Shown here piece after piece: positions 54,155 to 61,477 of a DNA stretch of 64,000 nt; the first letter of the stretch is position 1, and each line of letters begins with the position of its first letter. The DNA comes from CBDHDJ01 sp965261645 (GTDB lineage Bacteria; Pseudomonadota; Alphaproteobacteria; SHVV01). Made by a program: the position numbers and the translations under genes. The notes beneath the pieces were generated by a model. That model ran no database searches, had not been told where the DNA came from, and was given only the letters and a program-made list of their open reading frames with translations. The DNA lies in contig CBDHDJ010000003.1 in NCBI GenBank assembly GCA_965261645.1, positions 248,001 to 312,000 on the forward strand, read 5' to 3'.

Positions 54155-55218
54155 GAGCGGTTTCCTATCATTTGCGGTCATAGCCGGTAGCAGCGAAGTA
54201 GTTTTCGCATTCCGTTGGTGTGAAGGTGTCGATGCCTTGGGCGATGGCGTCCCAGAGGTCATCGACGGTTCGGGCGGCGGTCTTTTTGAGGAAAGCCTTG
54301 AGCTTGGAGAAGGCCATTTCAATGGGGTTAAAGTCAGGGCTGTAGGGCGGCAGGAAGCGCAACTCTGCCGCGGCGACTTCGATGGCCGTGCGCACGGCGA
54401 TGGGTTTGTGGGCGGGTAAGTTATCCATCACCACGATATCGCCGGGTTTGAGCGTCGGGACCAAGACCTGCTCCACATAAGCGAGGAAGGCGGCACCATG
54501 CATGGCACCGTCGAGCACCATGGGCGCGGTCATGCCTTCAAGGCGGAGCGCGCCAACGAAGGTCGTCGTCTTCCAGTGTCCATGAGGCACCGGTGCTTGG
54601 CAACGCTCGCCCCGTGGCGCCCGGCCGTAACGCCGGGCCATCTTGGTCGAAGCGCCGGTCTCGTCAATGAACACCAGCCGCTCGGGCTTCAGATCGGGTT
54701 GGGCGTCGAACCAGGCCTGCCGGCGGCGCAGGACGTCAGCTCGCTGTTGCTCGCAGGCGTGCGCGGTTTTTTTTGAACGTCATGCCGTGCCGGTCGAGCA
54801 GCCGCCAGACCGTGCTTTGGGCCACCGTCAAGCCATGCCCCGCGTCCAGGTGTGCCGCGATCTCGCCCAAGGTGATGTCCGGCGTCTCGTCAACCAGCGC
54901 CAGGATTTCCTCGGCATGGGCCTCGATCCGGTGCGAGCGGTGGTCACCGCCTTGCGGCCTAGGCCCGACATCGCCCGTCCGCCGCCACCGATTCACCCAT
55001 TTGATCGCCGTTGATCGCCGTCGAGGCCGCAACCCCGAAGCGGCGCGCCGCCGAGCGCCGCGACAGGCCGCTGTCAACCGCCGATACAAGCCGTTCTCGA
55101 AGATCATTGGAAAGAGGTTTCGTCATGCAGCCTGGCCTCCTCCACCAGCCCACATCTTGAATCAGAAATTCGATCCCATGGGAATCCCAAAAAGAATCCG
55201 TCAGCTCAGAAAATGCTC
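54155..55218 (-). mobile_element. IS630-family element next to the DsbA-like gene
   Basis: A 1064-bp element with short terminal inverted repeats (GAGCGGTTTC on the left, GAGCATTTTC read inward on the right) between TA dinucleotides (54153-54154 and 55219-55220), the standard IS630/Tc1 target. The left TA is part of the DsbA-like stop codon, which is preserved. The right TA was later used within the CTAG target of the IS5 element that begins at 55222. Confidence 0.85.
54168..55126 (-). pseudogene. IS630-family transposase, frame-disrupted
   Basis: N-terminal helix-turn-helix MTKPLSNDLRERLVSAVDSGLSRRSAARRFGVAASTAI and the following KWVNRWRRTGDVGPRPQGG are split by a 10-bp tandem duplication (TTGATCGCCG twice, 55001-55020). 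The middle part (ITLGEIAAHLDAGHGLTVAQSTVWRLLDRHGMTFKK) and the DDE part are separated by a run of eight A/T (54767-54774); reading seven would continue into TAHACEQQRADVLRRRQAWFDAQPDL. The DDE part has RLVFIDETGASTKMARRYGR, IVVMDNLPAHK and LPPYSPDFNPIEMAFSKLKAFL. The element is probably inactive. Confidence 0.85.
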
Positions 55219-55221
55219 TAG

Positions 55222-56594
55222 CAGGCTGCTGAAAAAGTCATCATTGCCGGGCCTTGAACTCGGATTCATCGCCGAAATGAAATGAGATTTCGTGTCTTAG
55301 GGTGAAACCGTCTTCAATCTCGACCGATCCGATGCCCTGGGCTTCATCCAGTTCGATGATCTGCCACTTTGCGGTCAGCGGCGTGCCGGCATCGCCCGTC
55401 ATGTTGGCGCCTCCGCCAGCAGTCTGGGTAGTCGGACGAGGTTGTAGGCGGCCAAGGCCAGGGTGAACGAAGCGTCGACCCGGTGGCGGCCCCGGAATTT
55501 GGTCTTGCTCAATCCCGCGCTCGTCTTGACCCAGCCGAAGACCTCCTCGATGCGCTTACGGCAACGTTGGCTGACGCCGTAACCGGGATGGCGCGTCGTG
55601 CGCCCGTCTATCTTGGTCTTGCGCCGCTTGCCGGTCTTGGTGACGTGGTCCTGGACGGCGATATGGGGGGTCACCTTGCGGTGCCGCAGTTCCTCGACAA
55701 AATCCGCGACGTCAAAACCCTTGTCCCCGCCCACCGTGATCCGACGCGGGCCGCCTCTACTCTCCACCGGGCGATGCCTGTCGATCAGATCAAGGGCGGC
55801 TTCGCGTTCCGCCGTGCCCGACGCAATGGTCACGCCGCCGCCGACTGCCAGACCATGGCGGTTCTCCGTCAGCGCATGGCCCATGTAACACAGCTTGCTT
55901 TCCCGGCCATTACCCTTGCGATAAAGCCGGGCGTCCGGATCAGTGGTGCTTGCATGGGTCGCGTTCGAGCGTTTCTCGCCATGAAAATCCCGCTCGGCGT
56001 TGCGCCCCGATCCCCCGTCGCCATCGTCCTCACCTTTGGGACGAAAGCTCTTCATCGACGCCCAGGCCCCGATCAATGTTCCGTCTACCGAAAAATGATC
56101 CCGGCTCAATAGTCCCCGTACCTTGTGGTGCTGGATAACCCCCGCAAGCAGCTGCGCCGAAACCTCCGCCTCCAGAAGACGGTCCCGGTTGTGGCAGAAC
56201 GCGCTGGCGTCCCACACGCCATCGTCCAGCCCAAGCCCCACAAACCAGCGAAACAGCATGTTGAAGTTTAGCTGCTCCATCAGCTGACGCTCCGAGCGGA
56301 TCGAATAAAACACCTGCAACAGTAACGCTCGAAGAAGCTTCTCCGGCGGGATCGATGGGCGACCCATGTGGGAATAAAGCGTCTCGAACTCCGAAGATAG
56401 AGACCCCAATACGTCGTTCACGATCTCACGGATCAGACGCAGCGGATGATCATCCGGAACACGCTCTTCCAGGTCTACGTAGCTGAATAAATTGCCACTG
56501 CTTTGATCTCGACCCCGCATGCCATCCTCCATCACCCGAAGGAATCACAGAATCATGTCACAACTGCAAATGCGAGGACTTTTTCAGCAGCCTG
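55222..56594 (-). mobile_element. IS5-family element, distinct from ISa
   Basis: A 1373-bp element with perfect 18-bp terminal inverted repeats CAGGCTGCTGAAAAAGTC and a CTAG target duplication (55218-55221 and 56595-56598), a YTAR-type site. It inserted at the outer end of the IS630 element. Its transposase gene is intact, so it may be active. Confidence 0.92.
55399..56535 (-). CDS. IS5-family transposase, intact
   Basis: A 378-residue DDE transposase of the common rhizobial/alphaproteobacterial IS5 type. The N-terminal DUF772-like part is LFSYVDLEERVPDDHPLRLIREIV ... GRPSIPPEKLLRALLLQVFYSIRSERQLMEQLNFNMLFRWFVGL. The catalytic residues are Asp in HFSVDGTLIGAWAS, Asp in ITVGGDKGFDVADFV, and Glu in the C-terminal RIEEVFGWVKTSAGLSKTKFRG. 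All parts are in frame. Confidence 0.93.
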   Translation of the reverse strand: MMEDGMRGRDQSSGNLFSYVDLEERVPDDHPLRLIREIVNDVLGSLSSEFETLYSHMGRPSIPPEKLLRALLLQVFYSIRSERQLMEQLNFNMLFRWFVGLGLDDGVWDASAFCHNRDRLLEAEVSAQLLAGVIQHHKVRGLLSRDHFSVDGTLIGAWASMKSFRPKGEDDGDGGSGRNAERDFHGEKRSNATHASTTDPDARLYRKGNGRESKLCYMGHALTENRHGLAVGGGVTIASGTAEREAALDLIDRHRPVESRGGPRRITVGGDKGFDVADFVEELRHRKVTPHIAVQDHVTKTGKRRKTKIDGRTTRHPGYGVSQRCRKRIEEVFGWVKTSAGLSKTKFRGRHRVDASFTLALAAYNLVRLPRLLAEAPT

Positions 56595-56836
56595 CTAGTG
56601 GATTGATTTCAACGTTTGGAACCCTCGGTTTCGTGCGGCGATGATGTCATCGGGATGTGCTTTCCAGATGAATGGTTGTGGGTTGGCGGCATTGTATTCA
56701 CGGACGAAGCGATTGATGGCGGCCTGGAGATCGACGAGGGAATGGAAGATACCGTGCTTGAGCCTGCGCCGCGTGAGTTTGGCAAAGAAGCCCTCGACGG
56801 CATTGAGCCACGAACACTGTCCGTCATCAAAACAAA
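56595..56836 (-). pseudogene. C-terminal fragment of a second IS630-type transposase
   Basis: Reading the minus strand gives CSWLNAVEGFFAKLTRRRLKHGIFHSLVDLQAAINRFVREYNAANPQPFIWKAHPDDIIAARNRGFQTLKSIH and stop, the usual end of another IS630 subgroup than the one at 54155. The N-terminal two thirds are missing: the fragment is cut at 56836 by the IS3 element. Its stop codon uses the CTAG duplication of the IS5 element. Confidence 0.8.
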
Positions 56837-57879
56837 TGGGACTGTTGAGCGTGTTTCATAGGGAGGATCGGAGGATCTGGCTCATCTTTGTTTGATGTTA
56901 AGCCGCTTGGCTTTGATGGTTCAAGCGGCGGTTTTGGGGGGTCAGTTTTTTGATCTTTTTTTCTCTTTTCGATGATGGCGGTGTGGCGTCCAAAGTAGGC
57001 GTCGGCTGGAGTTACGTTGCCGATGCTCTCGTGGTAGCGTTGGTTGTTGTAGTGATCGACGAAGGCGCTGATCTGGTTTTCGAGATCGCCGGGTAGATAA
57101 TAATTTTCAAGCAGGATCCGGTTCTTCAGCGTTTGATGCCAGCGCTCGATCTTGCCCTGGGTTTGCGGGTGATACGGTGCGCCCCGAACGTGATCCATAC
57201 CGTGGTCCTCGAGCCATTCAGCCAGATCGCCGGAGATATAGGACGAGCCGTTGTCGCTGAGCAGCTTCGGCTTGTGGACGACATTGGCGCGATTGCAGCC
57301 TGAGGCTTCTAGCGCCAACTTCAGTGTTGCCGTCACATCGTCCGCCGTCATGTTGGTGCAGAGCTTCCAAGCAATGATGTAGCGGGAATAGTCGTCCAGG
57401 ATGGTCGACAGGTAAAACCAGCCCCAGCCGATGACCTTGAGATAGGTGAAGTCGGTCTGCCACAGCTGGTTCGGCGCCGTGGTCTTGTCGCGGAACTCAT
57501 CGGCTGCCTTGATGACCACGAAAGCGGGGCTTGTGATCAGGTCGTGGGCCTTGAGAAGCCGGTAAACCGAGGCTTCCGAGACAAAGTAGCCCCTGGTGTC
57601 CGTAAACCTGACGGCCAGTTCCCGGGGCGACAGTTGCGTCTCCTCCAGGGCAAGATCGATGATCTGCCCCCGGACATCATCCGGGATCCGGTTCCACACC
57701 CGGCCTGGGCTGCTGTTGCGATCCTAAAGACCGGCGTCGCCAAAGGCCAGAAAGCGATCGTACCAGCGATAAAAGGTGGTCTTCGGAATGCCCAGCTTGT
57801 CCAAAGTGGACCCGACGCCCAGGTGGGACTGCTCGACCAGGCGGATGATCTCCAGCTTCTCGGATGCGGGATACCTCAT
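56827..57879 (-). pseudogene. IS3-family transposase orfB, nonsense mutation
   Basis: Starts at ATG 57879 in an ATGA overlap with orfA (MRYPASEKLEIIRLVEQSHLGVGSTLDKLGIPKTTFYRWYDRFLAFGDAGL), meets TAG at 57724-57726, then continues in the same frame as DRNSSPGRVWNRIPDDV. The integrase core has WQTDFTYLKVIGWGWFYLSTILDDYSR, PKLLSDNGSSYIS and PYHPQTQGKIERWHQTLKNRI, a complete DDE set. Its last three codons lie in flanking DNA beyond the terminal repeat. Confidence 0.85.
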
Positions 57880-58318
57880 TCCTCGTCTCCCCCATGCCCG
57901 ATCATGTTTTTTTTGAGAAGCCGGTTCTCCAGCGAAAGTTCGGCGACCAACTCCTTCAAGTCGCGCATCTCCTGGCGCAGGCCTTTAACCTCGCCCGAGG
58001 TCGCTTGGCGCCCGGTGTCGCCGGCGAGCCGCTTCTTGCCCGCTTCCAAAAACTCTTTCGACCAGCTGTAATACAGACCCTCGGCGATGCCCTCGCGGCG
58101 GCACAAGGCGGCGATGCTCTCCTCGCCGCGCAGGCCCGACACCACGATCCGGATCTTCTCCTCAGCCGTATACTGCTTGCGTGTCTTGCGGCGAATATCC
58201 CGAACCGTTCCATCCGCCGGGTCGTTCTTGCTCATTGATTTCTGTCTCATCTTCGTTCCCTTCGGTCACTACGATGAGCCAGAAATCCTCCAGTATGCAA
58301 TTACCTCAATTTGTCCCA
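56837..58318 (-). mobile_element. IS3-family element
   Basis: A 1482-bp element defined by imperfect terminal repeats: left TGGGACTGTTGAG, right (read inward) TGGGACAAATTGAG, with further matching blocks CATA, GAGGAT and CTGGCTCAT inside. No convincing duplication flanks it (AAA on the left, AAG on the right), so neighbouring DNA may have been rearranged. It carries orfA and a nonsense-mutated orfB on the minus strand. It ends 57 bases before the glutathione transferase start and may have replaced its promoter. Confidence 0.8.
57876..58250 (-). CDS. IS3-family transposase orfA
   Basis: A 124-residue DNA-binding protein of the IS3 orfA type: a helix-turn-helix (KQYTAEEKIRIVVSGLRGEESIAALCRREGIAEGLYYSWSKEFLEAGKKRLAGD) followed by a leucine-zipper-like coiled coil (LRQEMRDLKELVAELSLENRLLKKNMIG) for dimerisation. 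It ends in the ATGA overlap with orfB. With orfB broken it cannot support transposition here. Confidence 0.88.
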   Translation of the reverse strand: MRQKSMSKNDPADGTVRDIRRKTRKQYTAEEKIRIVVSGLRGEESIAALCRREGIAEGLYYSWSKEFLEAGKKRLAGDTGRQATSGEVKGLRQEMRDLKELVAELSLENRLLKKNMIGHGGDEE

Positions 58319-58375
58319 AAGGCGCTGACGTCAGACAACGGAAGACCAGCCTTCGCCCTCAAGGAGGAATCCAAC

Positions 58376-59101
58376 ATGCGTTATCAATTCTACTATTGGC
58401 CGTCGATCCAAGGTCGGGGGGAGTTTGTACGTCTGGCTCTGGAGGAAGTGGGCGCCGCATATGTCGATGTTGGCCGCGAGACGGACGGCGGTGGGATTCC
58501 GGAGCTGATACGCTTTCTCGATGGTGAGATAATCGCCCGCCCGCCGTTTGCGCCGCCCTACCTTCGTGCCGGCAAACTGCTCATTGGGCAGACCGCTAAC
58601 ATCCTCATGTTCCTCGGTCCGCGACACCGCCTGGCACCCGCCAGCGAGGCGGGGCGGCTGTGGGCCAACCAACTGCAACTGACAATCGCCGATCTGGTCA
58701 AGGAAGCGCATGACACCCACCATCCGATCGCCAGCGCGCTTCACTACGAGGAGCAGCGCCGCGAAGCGCAGCAGAGAGCCGCCGACTTCGTGACCCGCCG
58801 AATTCCGAAATATCTCGGCTATTTCGAGCGCGCTCTCGCAAAGAGCGGCGAGGTCGGCTACTTGACCGGCAGGCGTCTCGGTTATCCCGATCTTTCTCTG
58901 TTCCAGGTAGTCGCCGGACTTCGCTATGCGTTTCCGCGGGTAATGGCGCAGGCCGAAAGAGAATGTCCGCGAGTAGCGGCCTTGCACGATCGCGTTGCTT
59001 CGCGACCCCGCGTGGCCGCTTACTTGCAGTCAGAGCGCTGGATTCCGTTCAACGAGGACGGTATCTTCCGCCACTATCAGGAATTGGACGTACCAAGTTG
59101 A
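58376..59101 (+). CDS. Glutathione S-transferase family protein
   Basis: A 241-residue soluble GST resembling the alpha/mu/pi-like bacterial group. The thioredoxin-like N-terminal domain begins MRYQFYYWPSIQGRGEFVRLALEEVGAAYVDV with the catalytic Tyr or Ser region near residues 4-10, contains the cis-Pro area (PYLRAGKLLIGQTANILMFLG), and is followed by an all-helical domain with the N-capping motif GRRLGYPDLSLFQVVAGL. It probably conjugates glutathione to electrophiles; the substrate is not predictable. AAGGAGG precedes the ATG. The IS3 element stops 57 bases upstream, so expression may depend on it. Confidence 0.88.
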   Translation: MRYQFYYWPSIQGRGEFVRLALEEVGAAYVDVGRETDGGGIPELIRFLDGEIIARPPFAPPYLRAGKLLIGQTANILMFLGPRHRLAPASEAGRLWANQLQLTIADLVKEAHDTHHPIASALHYEEQRREAQQRAADFVTRRIPKYLGYFERALAKSGEVGYLTGRRLGYPDLSLFQVVAGLRYAFPRVMAQAERECPRVAALHDRVASRPRVAAYLQSERWIPFNEDGIFRHYQELDVPS

Positions 59102-59122
59102 GTTGGATCGTGCCCCTGCTAG

Positions 59123-59263
59123 CCGCCCGGTTTCAACGAGCAATACGAAACTGCAGCCCGAAAGTACGGTAAGAAAGTGAGGTTGGTTCGATTAGAGGGT
59201 GAGGGACACGAAATCTTCCTCAATCCAGCCGTCTTCGCTGAGCTTGGGCCGATGCTAAGGTGA
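59123..59263 (+). pseudogene. C-terminal remnant of an alpha/beta hydrolase
   Basis: An open frame without start encodes FNEQYETAARKYGKKVRLVRLEGEGHEIFLNPAVFAELGPMLR and stop. The GEGHEIF stretch resembles the catalytic-His end of alpha/beta hydrolases. Nothing upstream encodes the rest, since the GST gene ends at 59101 in another frame. It is most likely the residue of a deletion. Confidence 0.5.
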
Positions 59264-59351
59264 CTGCCTCACGTCCGTGTCACCTACCCCGGGAATGTCG
59301 TGCTCCGGGCGAAAAGGGTCAGTAGCAGCCCGTCCGTAGTTTGCTAGGCTT

Positions 59352-59376
59352 GGGGTAGGCTTAGCCGGCTTACCCC
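59352..59376 (+). promoter_or_regulatory. Dyad touching the ribosome site of the PhyH gene
   Basis: GGGGTA (59352-59357) pairs with TACCCC (59371-59376), and a smaller GGC-TTA-GCC hairpin sits inside. The Shine-Dalgarno GGAGG begins at 59377, the base after the stem. It could affect translation initiation or be an operator; no regulator is suggested by neighbours. Confidence 0.3.
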
Positions 59377-59388
59377 GGAGGACCACCG

Positions 59389-60330
59389 ATGGATAACATG
59401 CCGCTTCGCGACGTCACCGAGGACGAGATCGAGACCTATTGGCGGGTCGGGGTGGTCCGTCTCCCGAATATCATTGGCACGGAGTGGATCGAGCGCATGC
59501 GCGTGGCCCTCGACCGGGTGCTCGACAATCCCGGCCCCTACGGCTCCGACGTCAACCCCGCAGGATCCCAGGGGCGGTTCACGTTCGAATCCTTCATGTG
59601 GGTCTACGATGACGATTTCAAGGCGCTGGCCTTGAACTCACCCCTGGTCCCGATTGCCGCGCAAGTGCTGCGGTCTGAGAAAATCCACCACATTTACGAT
59701 TTCCACTTGACCAAGGCGCCGCACTCGCCGCACCCGACGCTGTGGCATCAGGACCAGTCCGCCAATCCGCTGCACGGCCGGCAGGTCGCCGGCAGCTGGC
59801 TTCCCCTCGATGTGGTGACGCACGAGAGCGGCGCGGTCGACTACATCCGCGGCTCGCACGCCTGGAACCGCTGGTTCGGCAACCCGCTGGAGGGCGAGCC
59901 CGGCATGATCGAGGAGGGCCAGTTCGACCTCACCTTCGAAGAGATCCAACCCGGCGACATCACCGATGGCGGCTACGAAGCGCGCGTGGAAAAGTATGAC
60001 GAGGCCTACGAACAGCAACCCGACTTCGAGACTATGCGGGACGAATTGGACATCGTGTCGTTCGACACCGAACCGGGCGATGTGGTTTTGAACCACCTGC
60101 TGACCGTTCATTCCGCGCCGGGCAACCACACGGACCGTCGGCGGCGCGCGATCGGTCACCGCTGGGCCGGCGACGATGCGCGGTTCGCCAAGCGGGAAGG
60201 CCAATATACGGCGCGGTTGCCGTGGGACCCGGGCCTCAAGGACGGCGATCCCTTCCTGCCTGACAACGACCTATTTCACCAAGTCTGGCCTCGGTCCATA
60301 AAGACACAGAAATCAGAAGCGGCCGAATAG
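59389..60330 (+). CDS. Phytanoyl-CoA dioxygenase (PhyH) family protein
   Basis: A 313-residue Fe(II)/2-oxoglutarate-dependent oxygenase. The double-stranded beta-helix core supplies the metal triad: His120 and Asp122 in LWHQDQSANP and the distal His241 in LLTVHSAPGNHTDRRRRAIGHRW, where the following Arg residues probably bind 2-oxoglutarate. Members hydroxylate or halogenate many small molecules, so the substrate is not known; it should not be read as phytanic acid metabolism. GGAGG precedes the ATG. A small ORF follows 42 bases downstream with its own ribosome site and may be in the same transcript. Confidence 0.9.
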   Translation: MDNMPLRDVTEDEIETYWRVGVVRLPNIIGTEWIERMRVALDRVLDNPGPYGSDVNPAGSQGRFTFESFMWVYDDDFKALALNSPLVPIAAQVLRSEKIHHIYDFHLTKAPHSPHPTLWHQDQSANPLHGRQVAGSWLPLDVVTHESGAVDYIRGSHAWNRWFGNPLEGEPGMIEEGQFDLTFEEIQPGDITDGGYEARVEKYDEAYEQQPDFETMRDELDIVSFDTEPGDVVLNHLLTVHSAPGNHTDRRRRAIGHRWAGDDARFAKREGQYTARLPWDPGLKDGDPFLPDNDLFHQVWPRSIKTQKSEAAE

Positions 60331-60372
60331 CCGAGTCGGCCTAGTCAAGATTGCGAGCGGGAGGCTTGATCG

Positions 60373-60513
60373 ATGAACCGGGAACCTTTACGCGAGGTCA
60401 CCGCGAAGGACGTGCTGTACAAGTTCAACGTGCCGGACGCCGAGCGGACCAAACTCCTAGCGATGGTCGACAGTGTCGAAAAGGACATCGTGGCTTCGGG
60501 CCACGGCGGATAG
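60373..60513 (+). CDS. Small ORF after the PhyH gene
   Basis: A 46-residue protein MNREPLREVTAKDVLYKF... ending VASGHGG, with a GGGAGG ribosome site at a suitable distance. Composition is that of a real soluble, mostly helical protein. Its PLREVTAKDVLYKF start echoes the PLRDVTEDEIETYW start of the PhyH protein, which may reflect a shared N-terminal pattern or a small duplication. I do not recognise the family. Confidence 0.5.
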   Translation: MNREPLREVTAKDVLYKFNVPDAERTKLLAMVDSVEKDIVASGHGG

Positions 60514-60538
60514 GGGAATCAGTAGTATCTTGAGCAAC

Positions 60539-60562
60539 GTCCGCTAAGAGTCAGTAGCGGAC
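60539..60562. repeat. REP-like palindrome GTCCGCT-N10-AGCGGAC
   Basis: Same 7-bp stem and 10-base loop length as at 13709, with a different loop, extended here by one more A-T pair. It lies between the small ORF and the 3' end of the integrase pseudogene, so it might alternatively belong to an attachment site. Confidence 0.5.
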
Positions 60563-60584
60563 CATCAGCGCGGTCGCACGCCAA

Positions 60585-60609
60585 GTCCGCTTACAGCTAC
60601 CTAGCGGAA
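60585..60609. repeat. Third, imperfect GTCCGCT...AGCGGA palindrome
   Basis: GTCCGCT (60585-60591) and AGCGGAA (60603-60609) form a 6-bp stem with an 11-base loop, 22 bases after the previous palindrome and touching the integrase stop codon. The two hairpins look like divergent copies of each other. Confidence 0.4.
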
Positions 60610-60722
60610 GTCAGTACGCCAGCTTCGCCAGCGCTTGCCGCTTCACCGTGAGCGACACACCGCCCGAGTAAAGTCCGTAAGTCATGGTGGTCTTCTCGTG
60701 CCCGACAATATCTGCAACGATG

Positions 60723-60765
60723 CTTGCCTATCCGGTTATCACCCCCACCCACTATATGTAGTGTG
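60723..60765 (+). repeat. Left terminal inverted repeat of the 755-bp element
   Basis: 43 bp starting CTTGCCTATCCGGTTATC and ending ACTATATGTAGTGTG. The inner part holds a near-palindrome (CACTATATGTAGTG). One C/T-type mismatch distinguishes it from the right repeat. Confidence 0.93.
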
Positions 60766-60997
60766 CACCCATTTTCCTGAGTAAAGCTCGGTGCAGGTCG
60801 AAGCGGAGATATCTCCGGCGATGCCGAGCAGGGACTCGGACGGCATTATAGCGGCTTTTAGGCGACACTTTAGCGTGGTGGAAATCCTAATCATTGAGTC
60901 GGATTTGGCAAAACGCCACGTTGCATAAAGGACCGTCACTTCATTGAAATTTATCTGAAATCGGAGGTGAACCACACCGATGGAATATTCCAGGAAA

Positions 60998-61306
60998 TCA
61001 GAGCTTCATTGAATTGTAGGATTCGAGTGCCGGATTATTCACAAATAGCTCTGTGAACTGGTTTTCAAGTTCGCTCAATACGTCATATGGAGTAAACGGA
61101 TTGAGGACCACGTTCTTGCGTGTCGCTTCGTCTTCGCTGCGACTCAAAACGCGCAGGAGACTAACAGGCGCGGACGGGTTCTTCGCAACGATTCGTGCCA
61201 GCGCGTCGCTTTCTTCGACTAGTGCCGTCAATCGCTCAGACGATGTCGTTTCATCAGCAGCTTCCCGTCTGGCCGTGGGTTTCTCCGTTTTTCCCTTGGT
61301 CGCCAC
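60998..61306 (-). CDS. Small repeat protein (leucine-rich-repeat-variant-like), cargo gene
   Basis: A 102-residue protein from a GTG start preceded by GGGGGAC. Residues 1-25 are polar and basic. From about 35 to 95 there are two and a half helical repeats with the pattern NPSAPVSLLRVLSRSEDEATRKNVV, then NPFTPYDVLSELENQFTELFV, then NPALES. The NP-x-x-P-x-x-LL start of each repeat is like leucine-rich-repeat-variant (LRV) proteins, which bind partners through stacked helices. It is the only gene in the 755-bp element. It probably makes protein-protein contacts; the target is unknown, and it could also be a captured fragment of a longer LRV protein. Confidence 0.6.
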   Translation of the reverse strand: MATKGKTEKPTARREAADETTSSERLTALVEESDALARIVAKNPSAPVSLLRVLSRSEDEATRKNVVLNPFTPYDVLSELENQFTELFVNNPALESYNSMKL

Positions 61307-61434
61307 CGTTCCGTCCCCCGATGTTAAGTACGTGACGTGAATTAAAATCCGGTTCGGTTTTCAGAACAATCAAGAATTAGCCGGATCGCCTCCTCAATGC
61401 GCCTGCGCCGGCCCTTGCCTGCAGTCCAAGGAGA

Positions 61435-61477
61435 CACACTACATATAGTGGGTGTGGGTGATAACCGGATAGGCAAG
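61435..61477 (-). repeat. Right terminal inverted repeat of the 755-bp element
   Basis: 43 bp starting CACACTACATATAGTGGGTG and ending CCGGATAGGCAAG, the complement of the left repeat except at one base. The 8-bp duplication CAACGATG follows at once. Confidence 0.93.

Larger units (their letters stand above)
51892..54155 (+). pseudogene. DsbA-family thiol:disulfide protein, split by ISa copy 3
   Basis: A DsbA/DsbC-like thioredoxin-fold protein. The 5' part (51892-52514) has an N-terminal hydrophobic segment, a helical region (YSPAERAGIIELIRSYLLEHPEFL) typical of Com1-like proteins, and the active site EFFDYHCPYCKQA with Cys127 and Cys130. The 3' part (53959-54155) gives RLEEDMKAPEITAAIERTHELAKALRIQGTPSFVIGEAV with the cis-Pro TPSF, to the stop TAG. 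Removing the IS and one 4-bp duplication rejoins GLDVKRLEEDM in frame, so the IS is the sole lesion. The stop codon also overlaps the TA target of the IS630 element that follows. Confidence 0.92.
60723..61477. mobile_element. 755-bp cargo-bearing inverted-repeat element without transposase
   Basis: Bounded by 43-bp inverted repeats identical at 42 positions and flanked by the perfect 8-bp duplication CAACGATG (60715-60722 and 61478-61485). Precise removal restores the integrase reading ENIVADIVGHE. Inside is one plausible gene (60998-61306) and no transposase or recombinase. The repeats resemble none of the other insertion sequences in the window, so the mobilising enzyme is unknown. It matches the idea of a mobile insertion cassette or a MITE with a passenger gene. 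Confidence 0.88.

Noticed and set aside
54767..54774. Run of eight A in the IS630 transposase as a programmed frameshift site
   Set aside because: A -1 shift does not reach the DDE frame; +1 or loss of one base is needed. With a second disruption (10-bp duplication) upstream, plain decay is more likely.
60739..60975. A 78-codon minus-strand frame inside the 755-bp element
   Set aside because: It runs into the terminal repeat, has no clear ribosome site and irregular composition; the LRV-like gene is the better candidate.
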